Part shown: positions 6,956 to 11,203 of the stretch, piece by piece
How positions within the stretch are numbered: position 1 is the first letter of the stretch
How the letters are laid out: each line of letters begins with the position of its first letter
NCBI GenBank assembly: GCA_002506875.1
Contig: DAYJ01000070.1
Coordinates: 1 to 11,203, forward strand
Length of the DNA stretch: 11,203 nt
Direction: 5' to 3'
Source of the DNA: Euryarchaeota archaeon UBA40
GTDB lineage: Archaea; Thermoplasmatota; Poseidoniia; Poseidoniales; Thalassarchaeaceae
The notes under the pieces: model-generated
Databases searched by the model: none
What the model was told of the DNA's origin: nothing
What the model saw: the letters and a program-made list of their open reading frames with translations, nothing else
Translations under genes and position numbers: made by a program

Positions 6956-8302
6956 ATGAATCAAATTGGGAGGAGAGAATGCGGAGCCATGGGGGCCCGT
7001 CCAGAATGGGACTGGGAAGACCTCAAGGAGTTCGCGGAACAAACGGCACCGGACTTCGAATGGTTAGACAAACCGGGACGACACCAATACCGGTGGCGTA
7101 CAATGACTGGACGTTGGATGACTGCAAAAAGACGGGTTAAAGATCACAGAACATATCTGAAAGCATGTGGAAAACGATACCCTATGGATATGTATGTATC
7201 CACAGCAGCCTGGCTTGACCCGACAAAACTACCAAGAATTCGTGACAAATCAAGACCTCATCCAATTCTATTAGATCACTGGATTGTATTCGACATAGAC
7301 ATGAGACCATTCTCCCAACGACGTCTTGAAGCAGCAAGGAAAGCGGCTTGTGAATTGATGGATTGGATGACAGAAAAAGAACCTGAACGAATCTTCTCAC
7401 ACGTATCTTTTTCCGGAGGCAAGGGGTTCCATATATTCTATAGAGACGGAAACAGAGGGTTGTTTTCCATACCTGAACCTAAGTTACGCGAGGAAAGTGT
7501 TCGTGCCGACCGCAAAGAACTCTTGAATCGCGTAATAGAAGCAGGCCATCCCGTAGATCCACTAGTTACAGCTGACACACGCCGAATCATACGACTTCCT
7601 AAAACGCTACACGGCAGCACCGGATGGGTTTGCACGCGAATTGATGATACACAGTTACGACAACCATTGAGGAACTGGGCTAACACTATACCTCGTCACA
7701 AAAAGTCCGCCCGCCTCCCAAGATGGGGCTTCACAATGCCAAGATTCCCCCAAATGAAATCAAGCAGAAATCATCGTGAAAAGAGAAATGACAACGATGG
7801 ACCTACTAGTATCCATTTAGAGGTCAGTTCCCAAGTTCCTGGAACGAGAGATCGCAACGTGCTCCTATTCTGGATAAAAGCAAAACCGGACAAACTCGTT
7901 GAACGTATAGGACATATTATCGATGCAATGGACCAAGCAGACATAGGACCGTGTGCGATATGGAGTGACGATACAGGAGCACTGTTGATGGTGCCCCGAG
8001 CAATTCCTGCTGCGGCCTTCCCTAAATTATCAAGACGAATTGGTGCTGTTAGATTAGGGCAAAATGTCACAAGCAAAGGCCATGCATGGGTCAGATTTTC
8101 ACCACAATTCGACGATACTGAAGGCTGGGGAGATCCATTAGAGGCTCGAGGCATCCATGCTAAGGAGGCAGGTGGACGGTGCAAGCATCCGTGGTCACAC
8201 GGGCATCTGCTGCTAGCAGAACGGCTAGGATTCAAAATTGAAGCCGACGGCGACATCTCTGGAACGCCGGACCTTCCCATTCGAGCGGTGAAAATACGGT
8301 GA
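6956..8302 (+). CDS. priS: DNA primase small (catalytic) subunit-like protein, PriS/AEP family
   Basis: PriS makes RNA/DNA primers for replication, usually with PriL. Numbered from the ATG at 6956 (448 residues), this protein shows the archaeo-eukaryotic primase motifs: YVSTAAWLDP at 80-89, IVFDIDM at 110-116 (metal-binding DxD), HVSFSGGKGFHIFY at 149-162 (nucleotide-binding histidine) and DPLVTADTRRIIRLPKTLHG at 201-220 (third acidic residue plus the RLP-SLH block). The catalytic set is complete. In Pyrococcus PriS a zinc knuckle lies between the DxD and SGRGYH motifs; here only about 35 residues and no Cys cluster lie between. Residues from about 265 are an added C-terminal domain, with NVLLFWIKAK then GALLMVPRAIP suggesting an alpha/beta fold, ending in a basic Cys/His segment (GGRCKHPWSHGH at 406-417). 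The start is uncertain: TTG 6941, ATG 6956 and ATG 6989 are in frame, and GGGAGGAG (6968-6975) lies 13 nt before 6989. It could be the chromosomal PriS or a second, accessory AEP. Confidence 0.85.
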   Translation: MNQIGRRECGAMGARPEWDWEDLKEFAEQTAPDFEWLDKPGRHQYRWRTMTGRWMTAKRRVKDHRTYLKACGKRYPMDMYVSTAAWLDPTKLPRIRDKSRPHPILLDHWIVFDIDMRPFSQRRLEAARKAACELMDWMTEKEPERIFSHVSFSGGKGFHIFYRDGNRGLFSIPEPKLREESVRADRKELLNRVIEAGHPVDPLVTADTRRIIRLPKTLHGSTGWVCTRIDDTQLRQPLRNWANTIPRHKKSARLPRWGFTMPRFPQMKSSRNHREKRNDNDGPTSIHLEVSSQVPGTRDRNVLLFWIKAKPDKLVERIGHIIDAMDQADIGPCAIWSDDTGALLMVPRAIPAAAFPKLSRRIGAVRLGQNVTSKGHAWVRFSPQFDDTEGWGDPLEARGIHAKEAGGRCKHPWSHGHLLLAERLGFKIEADGDISGTPDLPIRAVKIR

Positions 8303-8368
8303 AACATTCATTTTGCTCCGTTCAAGAACATGATTTGGCTCCACCGGAACCTACGGGTGATGACGGCA

Positions 8369-8437
8369 GCAATCTACGATTGCGTGGCCCGTGAAACCGG
8401 CCGCGTCGGCGTGAGGAGTCCACGCCGGCGCAATCTA
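8369..8437 (+). ncRNA. Structured leader or small RNA with a three-way junction and competing stems
   Basis: The 148-bp gap before the DUF3592-like gene contains a compact fold. P1 pairs GATTGCG (8378-8384) with CGCAATC (8429-8435), 7 bp. Inside, P2 pairs GGCC (8386-8389) with GGCC (8399-8402) around a 9-nt loop. P3 pairs CGTCGGCGTG (8404-8413) with CACGCCGGCG (8421-8430) around a 7-nt loop; its outer 2 bp compete with P1. GCAATCTA is repeated directly at 8369-8376 and 8430-8437, so GATTGC (8378-8383) can instead pair with the upstream copy as a 6-bp hairpin with loop TAC. The two states exclude each other, as in a switch. The fold ends 13 nt before the ATG at 8451. No known riboswitch or sRNA class is recognised; the rest of the gap (8303-8368) shows only weak pairing. 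Pairing is seen directly; function is inferred. Confidence 0.5.
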
Positions 8438-8450
8438 AGAAGTGGGAAAG

Positions 8451-9764
8451 ATGAGTGATGATGGCGAGGAAATGCCAATTTGGTTACATTGGCCTGGCGC
8501 AATCATTTCGTCAATAATTGGAATGGTCTTTATCGTCATAATTGTAACCAGCTCAATGGCTCAATTATCTACATCAGATTGGGATAGCACAACGGGAATT
8601 ATCGTAGATTACGATAACTTCTGTGATTATAATGGCGAAGAAACCCATTGTCAGGAAGATGTTGTATACACATACATCGTTGAAGGCGACACCTATCAGA
8701 ATGATGTGACCAACTTAGGATGGACTAATGTAGAATACCGATGGTATGTGAATCGGGAAATTACATTGGAATTATTCGATGTCACCAATTGGGACAGTAC
8801 TAACGATTTGCAGCAAATTGTTGACTGGTTCAACTACAATAGCGGGTGGGGTGAAGAACATGAATTCACGGTAGACTACTTCATGAGTGCCTGTAATGCA
8901 GACGAGGACAATATCGACAATCACGTAGCACAATGCGTGCTCGACGTAGCATTGGATGAGTATGGCTACTCCCAGGGAGTAGTCTATGAGTATTCAGAGC
9001 CCGAAGATGGTGACCAAGCCGTTGTTTATTATGACCAATATGACCCACAAAAATCCGTTCTAATACCAGGATGGGATGGAATTGAATTTGGCGATTTTAT
9101 AATTCTATTTTTTGCAATTATTGGCCCCTCAGTTCTCCTAATTACTGCTAGAAAGAAAGGAACTTTTTCTGAGGCATTAAATGAATTCAAAAGATTGGCT
9201 CAAACTGCTAAAGAAATACAGGGAGGAATGGGGAGTTCTGGGACAAACTATGTCCAATCTAGGGCTAGAAGAACTGCTGGGGGAACATCTCGTGAAAGGA
9301 GCTACAATTCGGTCATTGACCGACTCAATCTACACTCGCTCCAGAAAGATGAAAATGCAATCAAAGATCGTATCACGCACGTGTTCGGCCTCACGCCTAC
9401 ACAGGCACAGTCATTCATTCAATCAGAACATGTTCGCCTAACTTTGCAGTTGGATGTAACCCCAATGCCGCCGATGCCACCACTATCTGATACTATGATG
9501 CAAAGTCCCGTACAAAACGAGGAACGAGTCAACATTAACCAGATGGATATGATGGCAGTATTCGCAAACGCGATGGAAGAAAACCTAGGAGTTTCATCTC
9601 CTGATTCATTAGAATCTGAGCCGCTTCCATCAAGCATGCCAAAGTGTGAACATCCAGGATGCAACGTGACGGTTAACAATACAGATTTTCGTTGCTTCAA
9701 GTGTCGACGAACTTTCTGCTATGACCACAAAGGGACCTCGGTCGTCTGCCCTGAATGTTCCTAA
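8451..9764 (+). CDS. DUF3592-like membrane protein with C-terminal AN1-like zinc finger
   Basis: A 437-residue protein with two membrane helices (about 13-37 and 213-233). Between them lies an acidic, Tyr-rich outer domain with four cysteines (C58, C67, C148, C162). TTGIIVDYDN near 47, YTYIVEGDTYQNDV near 73 and DPQKSVLIPG near 198 just before the second helix resemble DUF3592, a family of unknown function; here the domain is enlarged. A cytoplasmic tail (235-397) has a basic stretch, a probable helix and a Pro/Met-rich linker (MPPMPP). The last 39 residues are a zinc finger with spacing C-x4-C-x10-C-x2-C-x4-C-x2-H-x6-C-x2-C (C399, C404, C415, C418, C423, H426, C433, C436). This follows the AN1 pattern up to the histidine, then ends in a Cys pair. 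A GTG at 8442 could add three residues; ATG is preferred. The gene follows a structured leader. It may link an outside signal to a cytoplasmic partner, but this is inference. Confidence 0.8.
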   Translation: MSDDGEEMPIWLHWPGAIISSIIGMVFIVIIVTSSMAQLSTSDWDSTTGIIVDYDNFCDYNGEETHCQEDVVYTYIVEGDTYQNDVTNLGWTNVEYRWYVNREITLELFDVTNWDSTNDLQQIVDWFNYNSGWGEEHEFTVDYFMSACNADEDNIDNHVAQCVLDVALDEYGYSQGVVYEYSEPEDGDQAVVYYDQYDPQKSVLIPGWDGIEFGDFIILFFAIIGPSVLLITARKKGTFSEALNEFKRLAQTAKEIQGGMGSSGTNYVQSRARRTAGGTSRERSYNSVIDRLNLHSLQKDENAIKDRITHVFGLTPTQAQSFIQSEHVRLTLQLDVTPMPPMPPLSDTMMQSPVQNEERVNINQMDMMAVFANAMEENLGVSSPDSLESEPLPSSMPKCEHPGCNVTVNNTDFRCFKCRRTFCYDHKGTSVVCPECS

Positions 9765-11203
9765 TCAGAGGTAAACGCTCTTCTCTTGGACACCCCAATC
9801 AGGTGAAAGGCCAGCAGCCTTTGCTGCAGCAATCTCTTCCTTCGCTGCTTTAGTATGACCATACATGACCTCCCCTGGACTTACATGCATATTCCAGTAA
9901 ATCTGGAAGATATCCGCATATACTCGCTGACTAGACATTATTTTGGGCACAGCATGGAGCATCACATGCTCGATTCGCTCGGATACTCCCTCTTTAGGAT
10001 CAAAGAGGAAGGGAAAGTACTTCGAAAGGAATGTCTGGATAAGAATCGGATCAAGGAACCGACTGGATCTTGGAATTACATATCGTGGACGGTCCAACGG
10101 GCCAAGGACCTCTTTCATTGCAGTGCAGAAGATTTCTGATTCATCCTCAGTACAGTTCTCCAGATGGAACCTAACCCATCCACCCCCCCTGTCACCTCCA
10201 TCAACTTCGGCAGAATCGGGCAGATGACCCGCCTTCTGGAGGGACTTTAGGACAACTGTCCCTATTGCATGAACTAAGGTAGCTTCTGTCCAAGCCACAT
10301 CTCCCGTCAAAGGGAATTCTTTGCTATTGGGAGGAGGAAGAAGTTCGATTGCACTACGAGGCTCAGCATCGAAAGGTGTACCAATCTTCCACGCATCTCG
10401 AGCTTTTTGACGATTTCTCGCGCGGTCAAACATGTCATCGTTGAAGATCGTCATGCCCTCGCTAATACCTAATTCAGGAATATCCTTGAACGCAGGATGG
10501 ACATGCCCCACACCCTTCTCTATCGCACTATCATCACATACTCCGTAAAGGTTGGAATGCTTTTTCTTGAACCGATCATAATCATCGAAACCCTTTGCGA
10601 ACTCTTCGGCTATACAGATGATGTCCCAGTTGTTTGCAACCTTTTCCGGCCAATGCTTATCCAACCTAATTGAACGGCCTCGGAGTTGGTTGATACTCAT
10701 ATCTGTTGTAACGTTAGTCAAATCGATCAAGACATTGATTCTTGAAGCGTCCCAACCCTCTCCAAGTAGGCCACGTGTACCAACAATACAATTGGTAATA
10801 CCGTGCTGAAACATCTCTGTAATCATCTCGATATAATTGCGCGGCACCCAATCCGGCCCTGAACCACGGATATCATGGTACTTGCCTTCCATAACCTCGA
10901 ATATTTTGATGTCTAGCCCCCTAGATTCAACCCATTTCTCAGCCATTTCAATGAATACTGGAGCAAGATCATCATCAACGAGGACTGTGCTACCAGTCAT
11001 CAGTATCGGATTCAGTAAATCGGTTGATTCATCCTCAACGAGATTACGGAAAACTGCAACTGCACCTCCCGCCTCCTCATCGAGAACTCCCTCAACTAGA
11101 GCCATCGAGGATGTCTTCTCAAAATCTGTAACAATAACAGCACGGATATTACCCCCAAGATCTTGCATCTCAGACTTCAAAATAGAGAGAACACCTTGCG
11201 TCT
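9765..11203 (-). CDS. SF2 (DEAD/DEAH-type) helicase, C-terminal part; 5' end beyond window
   Basis: The reverse frame is open to the window edge, giving the last 478 residues; no start is visible, and a TTG at 11180 is internal. The fragment begins in the second RecA-like domain: AVIVTDFEK at 21-29, then motif V GTRGLLGEGWDA at 141-152 and motif VI QLRGRSIRLD at 172-181 with the arginine finger, then NNWDIICI. The phrasing (LIDLT, NQLRGRSIR) matches a class of large bacterial and archaeal DEAD/DEAH helicases related to restriction-type Res subunits. Walker A and DEAH motifs must lie upstream. About 280 residues after the motor are of unknown function and contain GGDRGGGWVRFHLENC, then a Lys/Ala-rich helix and the C-terminus VQEKSVYL. 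Its stop codon directly abuts that of the convergent DUF3592-like gene. Roles in repair, RNA work or defence are all possible; the missing N-terminus and neighbours would decide. Confidence 0.85.
   Translation of the reverse strand, partial: TQGVLSILKSEMQDLGGNIRAVIVTDFEKTSSMALVEGVLDEEAGGAVAVFRNLVEDESTDLLNPILMTGSTVLVDDDLAPVFIEMAEKWVESRGLDIKIFEVMEGKYHDIRGSGPDWVPRNYIEMITEMFQHGITNCIVGTRGLLGEGWDASRINVLIDLTNVTTDMSINQLRGRSIRLDKHWPEKVANNWDIICIAEEFAKGFDDYDRFKKKHSNLYGVCDDSAIEKGVGHVHPAFKDIPELGISEGMTIFNDDMFDRARNRQKARDAWKIGTPFDAEPRSAIELLPPPNSKEFPLTGDVAWTEATLVHAIGTVVLKSLQKAGHLPDSAEVDGGDRGGGWVRFHLENCTEDESEIFCTAMKEVLGPLDRPRYVIPRSSRFLDPILIQTFLSKYFPFLFDPKEGVSERIEHVMLHAVPKIMSSQRVYADIFQIYWNMHVSPGEVMYGHTKAAKEEIAAAKAAGLSPDWGVQEKSVYL

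Noticed and set aside
6979..7140. A 53-codon frame from ATG 6979 with an excellent SD (GGAGGAG 4-6 nt upstream)
   Set aside because: It lies out of frame inside the start of the primase-like gene, shows no recognisable protein pattern and is rich in Gly/Arg/Pro as expected for a shadow frame. The SD may instead serve the in-frame ATG at 6989.
8357..8363. GTGATGA, a perfect box C match, in the leader before the DUF3592-like gene
   Set aside because: No CTGA box D follows within the expected 50-60 nt and no flanking terminal stem is present, so a C/D sRNA is not supported.
8303..8450. Possible tRNA in the long intergenic gap
   Set aside because: No GGTTCGAATCC-like T arm, anticodon arm or acceptor stem could be matched; the fold is a three-way junction of different proportions.
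1..11203. CRISPR array, insertion sequence or integration site
   Set aside because: No regularly spaced repeats, no transposase or integrase motifs and no long inverted or direct repeats were seen.

Overview
The window most likely comes from an uncultured marine-type archaeon of the Thermoplasmatota (Marine Group II / Poseidoniales-like). This is inferred from an archaeal-type triosephosphate isomerase, an archaeal/eukaryotic-type primase catalytic subunit (PriS-like), a TATA-like box about 26 nt before one start codon, weak and inconsistent Shine-Dalgarno sites, and a high share of membrane and secreted proteins with AN1-like zinc fingers or N-glycosylation sequons. No rRNA, tRNA, transposase or CRISPR array was seen, so the placement rests on protein character only.

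Layout. The left edge (1-696, minus) is the N-terminal half of a type II (eukaryote/Bacteroidota-like) glutamine synthetase that runs off the window. A 274-bp AT-rich divergent spacer follows. Then come four plus-strand genes, all for membrane proteins: a DUF898-like small protein (971-1468), a PrsW-family intramembrane protease (1582-3084), a DUF92/VTE6-TMEM19 family protein, possibly an isoprenyl-phosphate kinase (3131-3880), and a 770-residue secreted/multi-pass protein with a cysteine-free thioredoxin-like domain (3925-6237). Spacers of 113, 46 and 44 bp suggest partial co-transcription.

A convergent tpiA (6914-6252, minus) ends 14 bp from that protein. It is divergent from a PriS-like primase (6956-8302) with about 41 bp between their starts. 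A 148-bp leader with a strongly predicted three-way-junction RNA, including two mutually exclusive pairings, precedes a DUF3592-like membrane protein with a C-terminal AN1-like zinc finger (8451-9764). That gene's stop codon directly abuts the stop of a convergent SF2 helicase (minus, 5' end beyond the window).

The genes cover nitrogen assimilation, central carbon metabolism, replication priming and helicase activity, and a block of envelope proteins; no single known pathway joins them. No classical defence or mobile system is evident. The most unusual items are the switch-like leader at 8369-8437, the zinc-less primase with an unassigned C-terminal domain, the cysteine-less redoxin-like membrane protein, and the DUF3592-AN1 fusion.
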